From NCBI RefSeq assembly GCF_932294415.1, contig NC_065535.1, positions 92,396,862 to 92,460,861 on the forward strand: DNA of 64,000 bases, read 5' to 3'. This stretch comes from Quercus robur. Taxonomy: Eukaryota; Streptophyta; Magnoliopsida; Fagales; Fagaceae. The position numbers and the translations under genes are program-made. The notes below the pieces were generated by a model. It searched no databases, was not told the origin of the DNA, and was given only the letters and a program-made list of their open reading frames with translations. How positions within the stretch are numbered: position 1 is the first letter of the stretch; each line of letters starts with the position of its first letter. This document shows, in pieces, positions 23,611 to 33,829 of this stretch.

Positions 23611-25188
23611 AGCGTAAATCCCTTTTCGTTTTTATATTTTGGGGTGATTTCTATTTTGGTTCCTACATTTCTATTTTACCGCTTGTTATTTTAGTCTTTT
23701 TCGTCATTCAATTAACAGAAAAAGCTAACGTGGCAAACGGAGTACACCGTTGACACAATAAATACTGACATGACGAATAAAATAATATTAAAAAATATTA
23801 CATCAGCATCCACGTCAGCATCTAACTTAAAAAATTAAATTTATCAATTATAAAAATTATAAAAAGAAAAACAAAACGTAATTAAAATTTTAAAAAAAAT
23901 GGTGAAATTTAGATTTTTTTTTTTTTTTTTTTGTACTTGGTTTCTTTTTCTACTTTATTTTCTTCTTCTTCCCAGATCTTTCTCTTAGTTTCTCCGCCCC
24001 CCATTCTTTCTTTCTGTATTCTTTTTCTTCTTTCTCCCTCTAGTGCTTTGCCTTCTTGAACTCTTTAAGCAAGTTCCTCCACTTATCGGTGCACATGGTG
24101 GGTGATCGATCGAACCCTTTTTCTCTCATCTCCGATGAAATCTGCTCCCACAAGTGCTTGTTTGACTTCGGCTTGGACCCACGTCTCGGCTCTCTTGTCT
24201 TGGACCCATGTCTCGGCTCGCTTCTTGGGAGCCTTAACTTCGACTTCAACTTCTTGGTCCTCGTCGCCGCCATTGCTATCGCCGAGAATCATTTGCTGGT
24301 GCTAGTGGTGAGAGTGGGCGTGAGTATGAAGGTGATGTTGAGGAGCGTGGTGAGGTGGCAGGACACTGCCGCCGACGCCATCACGTGGGTTTCCAAGTTG
24401 ATCTGAAATCCCTCTCCCTCCTCACTTTCTCATCTCACTCTCTCTTTATTTGGGTTGAGTCTGTTGTATTTCTTTTGGATTTTTGATAAATTTGAAAAGG
24501 GATAATATGGGTTTGTGATAGAGAATTTGTTGGGTTTGTGTATAAGGGGATTTGTTGGGTTTGTGAAAATGTTTAGATCTTAGGATTGACATCAAAATTT
24601 TAGTTGGTTGTCTGGAAATTTTTTTGTGAAACTAAAAAATTTGTTTGGTTGCCAAGAAAATGGTTAAGAGTATCTTAATTTTCCTCAAAACCAATCTGAG
24701 TTCAAAGATGGAGTTCTTCACTGCCTTGAGTCCATTGGTTGCCGGGGTTTGTGTGTGTTTATGTTTTTGTGTTTGGTTGACAAGAAAGGGCAAGAAAATG
24801 CTAGAAAATTTGAGTGTGTTCTTATATTTAAAATCTGGGTTTGTGTTCATTCTGCTCTTGTTGAAGATGAACCCAGATCTAAATTTATGTATTTTTTGAA
24901 TTTTAATTCTGTTGTTTTTTTTTTTTTTGGTTTAAAATTGATAAATTAATTTTTTTAAAAAAAATTAGATGCTGATGTGACATTTTTAATATTATTTTAT
25001 TTGTCACGTCAGTATTTACTATGCTAATAGTGCACTTCGTTTGCCACGTCAGTTTTTTCTGTTAATTGAGTGAAAGGACTAAAATAACAAGCGTTAATTG
25101 GATTAGGGACTAAAAATGGTAAAATAGAAATGTAGGAACCAAAATAGAAATGACCTCAAAATATAAGGACGAAAAGAGCATTTACGCC
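23611..25188. mobile_element. Pack-MULE (1.58 kb) carrying a trihelix gene fragment
   Basis: A perfect 9-bp target duplication, AATACTATT, occurs at 23602-23610 and 25189-25197. Terminal inverted repeats of about 250 bp begin AGCGTAAATCCC on the left and GGCGTAAATGCTC on the right (reverse complement). They share GATTTCTATTTTGGTTCCTA-like, ATTAACAGAAAAA and TACTGACRTGAC blocks. The 9-bp TSD and long TIRs are the MULE signature. The interior holds a piece of a host transcription-factor gene and no transposase. The element ends about 140 bp upstream of the glycosyltransferase start codon. Confidence 0.88.
24040..24292 (-). pseudogene. Captured trihelix (GT-1/GT-4 type) transcription factor fragment
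   Basis: On the minus strand two overlapping frames match one protein. An N-terminal acidic part containing [12 protein letters not shown] lies in the frame ending 24083. The trihelix core, with [18 protein letters not shown] and [18 protein letters not shown], lies in the frame ending 24040. In GT-1-type proteins these are continuous. Here RAETWVQ is duplicated, the stretch between it and SNKHLWEQ is missing, and the reading frame shifts. The conserved W residues of helices 2 and 3 remain. The fragment stops where the captured sequence ends, so no functional factor is expected. It was acquired from elsewhere in the genome. Confidence 0.8.
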
Positions 25189-25199
25189 AATACTATTTG

Positions 25200-25585
25200 C
25201 TTCCTAATTTTTTTTTTTAACTTTAAAAAATTTATTTTCACCCTAAACTAATGAAAAGTTTTTTTTTTTATTCTTAAATTGTTGAAAATAATTTTCTTTA
25301 TGTTCTTAAACTTTACTAAAAGTTTTTTTTTTTTGTTCTTAAATTATTGAAAAAAAAAATCAATTTTGTCTCTAAATTATTTAAAAAACTCTTGACAAAG
25401 TTTAAGAGTAAAAAAATATTTTTTAAAGTTTAGGGATTAAAAAAAAAACTTTTGGTAAAATTGAGGTACCAAAATAATATTTTGCCCTATAAATTATATG
25501 ATAATTTGAATTTTTATAATTTTTAATTTGAAAGAAAAAAAATTATATATTTTTATATAAGTAGTATAGAAACTCCTCATTGATT
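25200..25585. other. AT-rich spacer with repeated poly-T/poly-A motifs
   Basis: Repeats of the type TTTTTTTTTGTTCTTAAATT, and their reverse (AGTTTAGGGATTAAAAAAAA), suggest an old foldback or degraded repeat. No gene recognised. Confidence 0.4.
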
Positions 25586-26170
25586 GTTGTGGGGGCTAAC
25601 TATCTAAAAGGTAATATTAAAACTGTATGAATTAGGCCTATGGCCCAATCCGAGGATGGTTAAATAAGGTTATAATAGGAATGGTATAAGAAGAATAAAT
25701 AAAGATTGTATGTGATAGTCTAAAATATGTCCGAGGAGAAAATTCATCTCGAAAACTGAGATCCGAGGTCATTAAGAATGTCCTATCATCCTAGACATCC
25801 TTCAAGGTTGCATCACAACTAAAGTCAGGCATTAGATAAGGGATGAGCAAAGGGTGGCAACAAATATCTTCAAAAGCTGCTACCTCCACATTAAATGTCT
25901 CTCAACCAACTCTTTGGCCGCATTAATGTGGAGGTAATACCTGAATAGTGATCAAGCAGCCTTACAGCTACTAGTTGATGGTTCTGGGAGGTGTTGGATG
26001 GGACAAGAAGGAGTTCCTAGAATCCAACCTACACGTGTATGATAGGGATGATACCAAAATTGTAATATATAGCATAAGAAGGTGACCTAAAAAAGGGGAT
26101 TGGAAAAACTCAAGAAATCTTGGTAATAACATTGTGAACTCTTGGAATTTTGTTCTTGAACAAAACATTT
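25586..26170 (+). mobile_element. Probable LTR fragment or solo LTR
   Basis: It starts TGTTGTGGGGGCTAACTATC and has an internal ATTGTAATATATAGCATAAG that could be the TATA region. The composition (GTCCGAGGAG, GATCCGAGGTC) is typical of plant Gypsy LTRs. There is no coding sequence next to it and its 3' boundary is not clear. Confidence 0.4.
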
Positions 26171-26560
26171 GATTCGGAGCACTGTTCCTCTTGACGCTGA
26201 GAGACTGTATGGCTCGATCCGCCTGAGTAGCATTTTGTTCCCGGTTAACGATGCCGGAATTATTGCCGGAAAAGATGATATGAGTGTGGTGGTCAGTGAC
26301 TTTTCTAGTGGCTGTGGGTGATATGGGTTTGTTGGGTGGTGGGTTTTGAGAGAGAGATCTGAGAAAGAGAGAGAGAAGAGAGAAGGGGAGAGGAACGAAG
26401 AGAGAGAGAAGAGAGGAAAGAGGAAGATTGGTGTTATCACTAAAGGGTAGGGATAAAATTATCTTTTGGGACTAAATTGGCAGGTTTTAGAATGTTATGG
26501 ACTTAATTGGTATTATCCCAAACCTCAGGGTAGGTTTGTGGAATTTATCCTAATTATAAT
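26171..26560. other. Unassigned repeat-like stretch
   Basis: Contains GATGCCGGAATTATTGCCGG, a GA-rich block (26346-26430) and GGGACTAAATTGG / GGACTTAATTGG motifs common in plant DNA-transposon ends. Open frames here are low-complexity. No gene assigned. Confidence 0.3.
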
Positions 26561-26665
26561 ATACTACTAATCCCGCATCTCAAACTTTTTCCACCCTAGA
26601 CTTCTAAGCACCATGTGCATAGGTGGTGTCAATTCAGGTACAAAGGCCCTTGGCTAATAAAGGAA
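26560..26665 (-). mobile_element. SINE 5' fragment
   Basis: The minus strand reads TTAGCCAAGGGCCTTTGTAC followed by CTGAATTGACACC, like the GCCAAGAGCCTTGTAACTC-type SINE elsewhere in the window. An A run at 26676-26695 lies on the other side. Confidence 0.35.
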
Positions 26666-26879
26666 AGCTAAGTCCAAAAAAAAAAAAAAAAAAACCAAAA
26701 AAATGCATTTGCATACATCACAAATGCTAGAAATACAACAATGGATACTGATGATGCTGAAAAATAAACAAGTCACACGATCCTCATGTACTAGAAACAA
26801 CATCTACACAATACAAAAAGAGAACACCTACCGGACAGCACCGTGTGGTCATCAGATACATTATTAAAATGCTAGAAAT

Positions 26880-28301
26880 CTAAACTACACCACCACAAAA
26901 ATCACTTAGAAAATTCCAACATTGTGCGTCACATGTGTTTGCGCCTAGCCCATCCGCCTCTGGGTCATCTGCCAATAGTTCATCTTCCATGAGTGAGAAT
27001 GGGTCATCTGCCTCTGGTGCATCTGCTGTGACTACGTTTGGGTCATTTGCCTCTGGTTCATTTGCTATGACTACAGCTGGCACATCTACCTCTGGATCAT
27101 TTGCCCGTTGGTTGAGGCCTTGGGGCTGCCCGTTTGGTAGGATTGGCTGGTTGAAGAACGAGTTTGGCCCCGATTGGTAATAGGGAACCTGGGGCTGGTT
27201 TGAAACTTGTTGGTCTGGAAATGGGTGATTGCCTTGTTGGATATTTGCTATGTTTACGCCTGGGCCATTTGCATCTGGTGGATCTGCTATGACTCCAGCT
27301 GGGTTATTTACGTGTAGTTCATTTACCCATTGGTCGAGTTGCTCGTTTGTTAGGGTTGGCTGGTTGAAGAATGGGTTTGGGTCATTTCCCCATTGGTTGA
27401 GGCCTTGGGGCTGCCCGTTTGGTAGGATTGGCTGGTTGAAGAACGAGTTTGGTAGGTTTGGCCCCGATAGGTAATAGGGAACCTGGGGCTGGTTTGAAAC
27501 TTGATGGTCTGGAAATGGGTGATTGGCTTGTTGGACATAATTGGGATTGGGAAATGGACCTCGTGGTGGTTGTAGATTTGGCTGCGATTGGTAACAGGGA
27601 ACTTGGAGCTGGTTTGAAACTTCATGATATGGAAATAATTTATGGTCTTCTTGGACACAATTGGGATTGGGAAATGGACCTCGTGGTGGTTGTAGGTTTG
27701 GCTGCAATTGGTAATTGGGAACTTGGGGCTGGTTCGAAAATCCAGAATATGGAAATGAGTTTTGGACTTGTTGGAGATAATTGGGATTTGGAAGTGGACC
27801 TAGTGGTGGTTGTAGATTTGGCTGCAATTGGCAATAGGGAACTTGGGGCTGGTTTAAAACTTGATTATATGGAGGGTTATAATGTTGTTGGACATTATTG
27901 GGATTGGGAAATGGGCTAGGCTGATTGGGAATCGCAAATTGGCCAGGGACTTCTTGATGGAATAGTGCCCGAGAAAACCAGTTTTGGGAAGATTGCAAAC
28001 GGCAATTCTTAAGTTCAGACTCTAGATCGGCTATTTTTTGTTCGAGTTCTATTATGTATGTCAAGACCCCATTGACTGAGTCTTTCAACCTATGGTTGGC
28101 TTCAAAGACTAACGACTTAATCAACTTTGGTCTTTGTTGGGCATCCACAGACGATATCAGTTTCTTAACGTTCCCCAAGCCCCACAAGGTCGCAATGTCT
28201 TTGAAGTCCACATCATCTTCAGCAGGAAACAATTCCGCAAACGCACAATTGTTAACGCAATTGCGCTTACGCGAATATTTGCAGACTGCGCAGCGTACCA
28301 T
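26880..28301 (-). CDS. LBD (LOB-domain) protein with atypical zinc finger and repeat tail
   Basis: Plant-specific nuclear DNA-binding protein, 473 residues. The N-terminal LOB domain (about 4-103) has the cysteine block C4-x2-C7-x7-C15-x3-C19; the family norm is x6 in the middle. A GAS-like block follows (GLGNVKKLISS ... KSLVFEANHRLKD), then a coiled coil rich in I/L (about 75-100). The usual DP(V/I)YG motif reads DSVNG. From about residue 140 the tail is Pro/Asn/Gln-rich and contains consecutive 40-residue repeats (NQPQVP.YQ..PNLQPP.GP.PNPN), then an acidic Asp/Ala/Glu segment (about 410-460). A typical LBD is 160-300 residues, so this one is long. The ATG at 28301 is the first in frame. A possible splice acceptor (AAATAG|GACATG) lies 3 bases upstream, so 5' UTR exons are likely. 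Confidence 0.85.
   Translation of the reverse strand: MVRCAVCKYSRKRNCVNNCAFAELFPAEDDVDFKDIATLWGLGNVKKLISSVDAQQRPKLIKSLVFEANHRLKDSVNGVLTYIIELEQKIADLESELKNCRLQSSQNWFSRALFHQEVPGQFAIPNQPSPFPNPNNVQQHYNPPYNQVLNQPQVPYCQLQPNLQPPLGPLPNPNYLQQVQNSFPYSGFSNQPQVPNYQLQPNLQPPRGPFPNPNCVQEDHKLFPYHEVSNQLQVPCYQSQPNLQPPRGPFPNPNYVQQANHPFPDHQVSNQPQVPYYLSGPNLPNSFFNQPILPNGQPQGLNQWGNDPNPFFNQPTLTNEQLDQWVNELHVNNPAGVIADPPDANGPGVNIANIQQGNHPFPDQQVSNQPQVPYYQSGPNSFFNQPILPNGQPQGLNQRANDPEVDVPAVVIANEPEANDPNVVTADAPEADDPFSLMEDELLADDPEADGLGANTCDAQCWNFLSDFCGGVV
27406..27885 (-). repeat. Four 120-bp (40-codon) tandem repeats inside the LBD gene
   Basis: The sequence GGGAACYTGGRGCTGG recurs with an exact 120-base period at about 27478, 27598, 27718 and 27838. 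The flanking TTGGGATTNGGAARTGGACC blocks keep the same spacing. A fifth, diverged copy lies near 27184. The period is a multiple of three, so expansion keeps the frame. Confidence 0.85.
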
Positions 28302-28463
28302 GTCCTATTTAAAACATAAAATAAAATTACTAAAGTTAGGTAAAACAATAACCGACAAAAAGAGTCTAAGCAACCGCAGCGTACCATGTTCATGTTCTAT
28401 CTAAATAAACTAATAAAATTAAAATCACCATAACAATAACAAAGAAAGTCTAAAAAGCAACCG
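28292..28463. repeat. 86-bp imperfect tandem duplication at the LBD start codon
   Basis: CAGCGTACCATG occurs at 28291-28302 and 28377-28388. What follows each is parallel: CCTATTTAAAACATAAAATAA against CTATCTAAATAAACTAATAA, then AACAATAAC and AGAGTCTAAGCAACCGCA against AAAGTCTAAAAAGCAACCGCA. The unit contains a start codon and a splice-acceptor-like site (minus strand). Confidence 0.7.
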
Positions 28464-28489
28464 CATGAAACTAAGTACTATTTTCATCA

Positions 28490-29840
28490 AACCCTTCAAA
28501 TTAAATACCATTTCCCATTTCACAATAAGCGTGAATCAATATGCATTTCATACAACTTCAATTCTTTAACCCTAGTTTGATCCTTCCAAATCTGAATTAA
28601 CCCAACACCCCAATAATTACAAATCTATTTGTATCATATATACTAGTGTGGGTACCTTCTTTTTTTGTTCTTTTATTGGCAAGAATTTGTCTATAAATGA
28701 TAAGGCAAGACCAATGCCATTTAACCAAACAAATAGATGGTAGAAAACCAAGTTTAAGGTATATGAGCTATTCTCCTGTTGTATAAAACAATCCACAGTA
28801 ATTAAAAATATTTATTTATTTATTTACAAAGTACAATAAATGATACTTAAATAAGAGCGGTTAAAAATAATGTTTACGCACACTTTTACCGCATTTTATA
28901 TGAAGTTTTATCTAAAGGTTCTAGAATCTTATATAGTCTCTCATGCATAATGATTTCAAAGTCGCATGTAAAAGTGGCTTCTACCCACCCTAAGAAAAGA
29001 GTAAAATATGTGCAACATTAGAACTTTAAATCACTTTTACAGCATTAATCCAATAAAAGATATATTAAGTTGTTATTATTTCTACACATGCATAAACCCC
29101 AAAACTTCTGGCATATCCCATATTAGAGAAGGAAAACACATAACAATGTACCCAAAATTTTCCATGATTAGCATATCATAATGCTTAATGATATGGTTAA
29201 TGATGTGACATGAAAGTTTGGGGTTTTCGCTTGTGTGTAAACAATCTGTGATAGGAGTGTTTGCAATATGTATTGCACTTGATAATATAGCTTGTTCGGA
29301 GATGGCAACACAGGGGAGTTCTAAATAAGAGAACTTAAATAAAAGAATCCACCTATACTGAACGGCATGGAATATTCTTTGATAATTGTCAAGTAGAATG
29401 TTCATTGACAATTTCTAAATTGCTATTCATTTCAAAGTTATACACTAAAATTCATTTTTAGTTTCATGGTACTTTCTCTTCTATGCATATTTAATCCAAT
29501 CAGATATTAATGGCCCCTTATAAGTGCCAATGAAACTAACAAAAAAGAAGACAAGAACTATACAAGAATCATCTCCCACCAAATACTCTATTGTATCCCT
29601 TTTCTTTTTGTCATATATCCGCCATTTTCAAAAGTGGTACAGTATGAGAATGTGCAAATGTTAATACTTTTTGAGGAGAAGCACTAATATTAAGAATTGG
29701 ATTCACTACTTCTAAGAGGCATTTAAAAGATTAATTAGTCTTTGTGTTGCCATGTATGTAAAGAAACATCAATTAGAAGTTCTATAAACAAATAAAAAAA
29801 GTAGAGTAACTCATATAAGAAATGTGTAAAAGAATAAGTA
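28490..29840. other. Non-coding stretch upstream of the LBD coding exon
   Basis: AT-rich, no recognised gene or clear repeat. If the 5' UTR exons near 29.9 and 30.5 kb are real, this is an intron. Confidence 0.4.
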
Positions 29841-29842
29841 CC

Positions 29843-30720
29843 TGTTTAGTTTACAGATTGTTGGAGGGAGAAGTGACATCCAGCAAAGAAGATACGGTTG
29901 GCAGCATTGGACACATTGGACACGCTTCTAATTCTCTCGTCACCTCACCATGCAGAATGCAAAATTAATTACAGAACAGCCCGAACCAATTCAATCCTAA
30001 TATCCAAAACAAATACAAACACGCGCACACACACACACCAAAAAAAAAAAACTCTAACCCAACTACAGGAATCAAAAAAATCCAACCAAATATATCCAAA
30101 CATAAAACATATTTGTGATGGTTCCAGTAAAGTGGAAATTATACCTGCTAGCACTGTTTTTACTCAGAATTGGATTGTTTCCAACAAGGATTTATTACAC
30201 GGATTTGGAATTGAAATCAATCAATGGTGAATGAAATCTACAATTGAATCCAAGAGAAAGTCAAATAAACCTAAATTTGTTCTTGAAAAACATTGAGTAA
30301 AACAATTGGAAACCCTTCGCCAGGAATGCTCATTCAAGGAGCTTAATGAAATTGTAGAGACCAAAAATACTCAAAACACAGATGCCCTAAACATAAACCA
30401 CACCTAATCCAATAACCTTAATAAAATTCAAATTTAAACCTATCCTATCAAACAGAAAACATCCAAACAAAAATCATAGTTATGGCCTAATTTTAAAAAG
30501 AATAAAGAAAACCTTTACCGGTAATGTCTCCAGCTGCATGACGGTTGAGGGAGGCCACTTTTTCAGTGGTTGGCGACCGACGGTGGTGCTGCCCTGAGAT
30601 TTATCTCTCTCTCTTTCGATCTCCTTTCTTCTTCTGTTTTTAAGTAGTGTTAGTGTTACTTCATCAGATTCCTGAGAGAGAGTCTCTCTCTGGCCTACGA
30701 ATCGTTTCCACATATATAGC
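29843..30720 (-). promoter_or_regulatory. Possible promoter and 5' UTR exons of the LBD gene
   Basis: Inference. On the minus strand CTATATATG (30712-30720) could be a TATA box. Downstream comes a GA-rich leader (30600-30690) ending at a donor, TTACCG|GTAAAGG (near 30520). A second candidate exon ends ACTAAACAG|GTACTT (near 29842). Both run toward the LBD acceptor at 28305. Several short upstream ATGs are present, such as ATGCAGCTGGAG. No transcript evidence is available. Confidence 0.35.
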
Positions 30721-31091
30721 AATAGGGGCTTTCGTTTTGAGGACAAGCAAACTGTATCAATTTGTCAAAGGTTTTGCTGATGTGGGCAACAATTTGCAGC
30801 TCGGTTGTTGTAATTTGAGAGGGAGTGTCCCTCCAACACCCTTTCTTTCTTTTTGTTTTTTTGTTTTTTGATTGGAACAGCACCCTTTCTTTCAATTAAA
30901 TATCTAGAAGAACACCATATTCTAATAATACCTATACGAGATTAACTTCAGTCCAGAACTGCGCAAAAGTGAGATTTATGGTCCCAATGAATAAACGCCA
31001 CGTCATCACTTTCTGAAAAATCAATACAGATTAGATCACAACCATAACTTAGTTAAACCCTACAATCGGCAAACACAAATACTGACAGACC

Positions 31092-31981
31092 CAGTCGCGG
31101 AACCAGGAATTTAGGCCCGGGGGAGGTAAGATTAAAAGACAAGATTTAAAGTAAAAAATTAATCTAAAAAAATTTAAACGTGAATATTAAGAGTATGCAA
31201 TATACTTGTGAATATTTAAAAGTGACTCAATGACTTGAATGTTTTTAAAAACTCACCTTGAATACTTTTAAAAACTCAACAGAAACTCTAATAGCTTGTT
31301 TGAATAGAGGGGAAGTAGAAGGGAGTAGAGTAGAGGGAGGGAGAGTAAGTTAAATTACCTTATTTGAATTTTTTTTTTAAGGGAGGAGGGGGAGGGGGAG
31401 GGGGAGAGACTTGGAGGGGTTTTAACTACTTCTAACCCCTCATTTTTAATTCCCCCAAATTAGAGAGATTTAGAGGGAGAATAGAGCATAGAAATATTTG
31501 ACCAAATAAATTACCAAATTTACCTTTACCATATTAACAAAATTACAAACTATGAAAAAACTAATTAATTTCCCTCCCTTATTTAATTTTAAAAACATAC
31601 AAAATTTTTTATATTTTTTATGGAAGGTGTGCTTTATACTGTATTCTATATACACTGTTTTTTTCAGAGTTCTTTTAGTATCAGGCTACTGTGATTCCTA
31701 TTCCATATAGGCATATAGCATTAGCAGTAGGTTTTTTATTTTTTAATCATTACTAGATGGGACCCATAGTTTTATATTAGAGTTATAGTAGTCTCAGAGT
31801 TTATTAGTTAAGGCTGTTGAGTTCTGAAACATGTAGCAGTAAATAGAAAAGTTTTTTGTCTTTTGTGTAGAGGGGCAAATAATACATTTCAATGCAATGT
31901 ATTGTCATAAAAATTTTGGAAGTTCAGGGGGGGCACCTGCCCCCCCTCGCCCCCCCCCCCCCCCTCCTCCCTCCGCCCCTG
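31092..31981. mobile_element. Non-autonomous hAT-like element (890 bp)
   Basis: The ends are CAGTCGCGGAACCAGG and, reversed, CAGGGGCGGAGGGAGG, typical of plant hAT elements. An 8-bp target duplication with one mismatch flanks it: GACAGACC (31084-31091) and GACAAACC (31982-31989). The right end carries an extreme C run (CGCCCCCCCCCCCCCCCTCC, around 31949-31968) and the left interior a GGAGGGGGAGGGGGAG run. No transposase frame. Confidence 0.75.
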
Positions 31982-31989
31982 GACAAACC

Positions 31990-33620
31990 TAAGAGCTAAG
32001 GGCTTGTTTGGTTTAAAAAACATGTCATTTATCATTCAATTTTCATCACCCATCACTCATCACTCATTATTTAAATTCTATTTTTTCACTCAAAATAAAA
32101 CATGTTTGGTTTCATTTCTTGTTTTATGTAACTCAAAATTTAGCAATAATGGTGGGACCCATTTACTGTACTGGGTCAGACGGATAGTTGCCTACTCACG
32201 TAAGTTCTCTCTCTTCTTCTTTTTCTAAACCTCAAATCTCATTTCCTCCTCTCCTCTTAGCACCAAAACTCCATACGCCGCCACACTCATCATTTTTGGA
32301 GCTAGGGCCGCCGCACCAAACCTCAAGGTGTGTTCTTTTATGATTTGTTATTTCCCCTAATTTTGGATTTCGAAATTTTAATGGGTTTGGTTTATTTTTT
32401 AGATATCAATCACTTGATTTGGTATGGATTTTGCTGGATTTTGGTATTTTCACGGGTTTTGATTGAATTCTTAAGTGGTAGGTTCAAACCTTAAAAAAAA
32501 AAAAAAATATCTGATTGTGTTTTTTTTTTTTTTTTTTTTTTAAGCTAGCTTGGGTTCTTATGATTTTTATTTCGGCTCAAAATCATGATTCTTATGTGCT
32601 TCTTTTTTGAGCTATGAAATTTTTTTTAGGCTTTCTATGTATTTGGATCCCCTGTATTGCTCTGCCCGTGTTCTTTTGAAAGGATTAATTTAGTTAGTTG
32701 AATTGTTCTTTATGTAGAGTTGAAAAATATGACAAGTTGACAACATCAGATGGAGAATATATGTTCTAGTACTTCATTTTCTAAATCTTTTAGTAAATGG
32801 TGCCAACTTTAGCTTGTGGTTCAATCTTTTTTCTTTCACTATTATTAATTTTGTTGTTGATAGCTTATCTATCCATCTAAACTTTTCAAATGAAACCTTT
32901 TACACCCATATGAATGATGTTTGAACTCATGCTTCCTTGTAAATTCATAACAGGCTTTGGGTGCTGAATCAAAAACAGGAAAAATATGGGCGAGAAACTA
33001 TTAAACTGATCAATGTACAAATGGTTTTTCTTTTCACATGTTGAATAGCTACATTGTTGTCTTCCACTGTAATTGCCTCTTGAATTCATAAGATGCCAGT
33101 TTATCACTGTAATTATTCCTAGTTAACTTTTTTTTTTTTTTTTAATTTTATTTTTATAATTCAATAGTTGGGGGAGGGAGACTTGAACTTTGGACTTCAC
33201 CTTTAGGAATACTAGGAGTCACTAATTGAGTTACAAGGCTCTTGGCTAAATTTATTAGGACTGTTTTTCGGCAGATACCTATAATTTATTCATTGTTTCA
33301 GATATGTCATATCTCAGGCATGTCTAATTCACTGTATAACATTATCATTGTCGTTGGCATCTCATAATATGCTCATTGAGTTGTAATCAGATAGCACCTT
33401 CTCCCACCCCATATATAAGGTTTAGAAGGTGAAGTCATGAGTTCAAATCTCCTAGGTTTGTGTGAGTTGTGTTTGTAATTCCTTGATTTTCTCAAACTTG
33501 TAAATGGTTCATTGTCCTATTTTTTGCCCAATACTAATAGCAATAGCACTGATTTTCTTTGTGTTAATTTAAGGGTGATGTGAAATTCTTTTGCTCACAT
33601 CTTCTCCTCTGCATTAATAG
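31990..33620. other. Intergenic; possible relic gene sequence plus SINE
   Basis: Low-complexity T/A tracts, a GC-richer patch near 32275-32335 (CGCCGCCACACTCATC) ending CTCAAG|GTGTGTTC, which could be an old exon edge, and a SINE (33165-33262). No protein recognised. Confidence 0.35.
33165..33262 (-). mobile_element. tRNA-derived SINE
   Basis: On the minus strand: TTAGCCAAGAGCCTTGTAAC, A-box-like ACTCAATTAGTGACTCC, B-box-like AAGTTCAAGTCTCCC, then an A tail (T run at 33129-33143). Same family as 12228-12345. Confidence 0.6.
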
Positions 33621-33698
33621 GTCATAGGAATTGCTGGTATCAAGGGAGCAAACAGGATTGATTTACTTGACCTGGAAACGTACGATCTTACCATCCAG
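33621..33698 (+). pseudogene. Orphan exon-like segment of an unrecognised gene
   Basis: 78 bases (26 codons) open in one frame between an acceptor, TTAATAG|GTC, and a donor, CATCCAG|GTTGC. The peptide begins VIGIAGIKGANRIDLL and has a normal protein composition. I do not recognise the family. It lies next to the truncated end of the Copia element at about 33.8 kb, so it may be the edge of a gene broken by rearrangement. It could also be chance. Confidence 0.35.
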
Positions 33699-33829
33699 GT
33701 TGCTCTTGGGGAAATGCAAATGACTACACTGATCAAAAGACCTTTACAACATGTTGTGTTAGTGTATTGTTTTTAAAAGAAATTGGAAAAGGGATGCTAT
33801 GAATAGAAGCAACCATATGTTGTTCATGA

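Noticed and set aside
27449..27919. 156-residue plus-strand frame opposite the LBD repeats
   Set aside because: Antisense shadow of the 120-bp repeats in the LBD gene.
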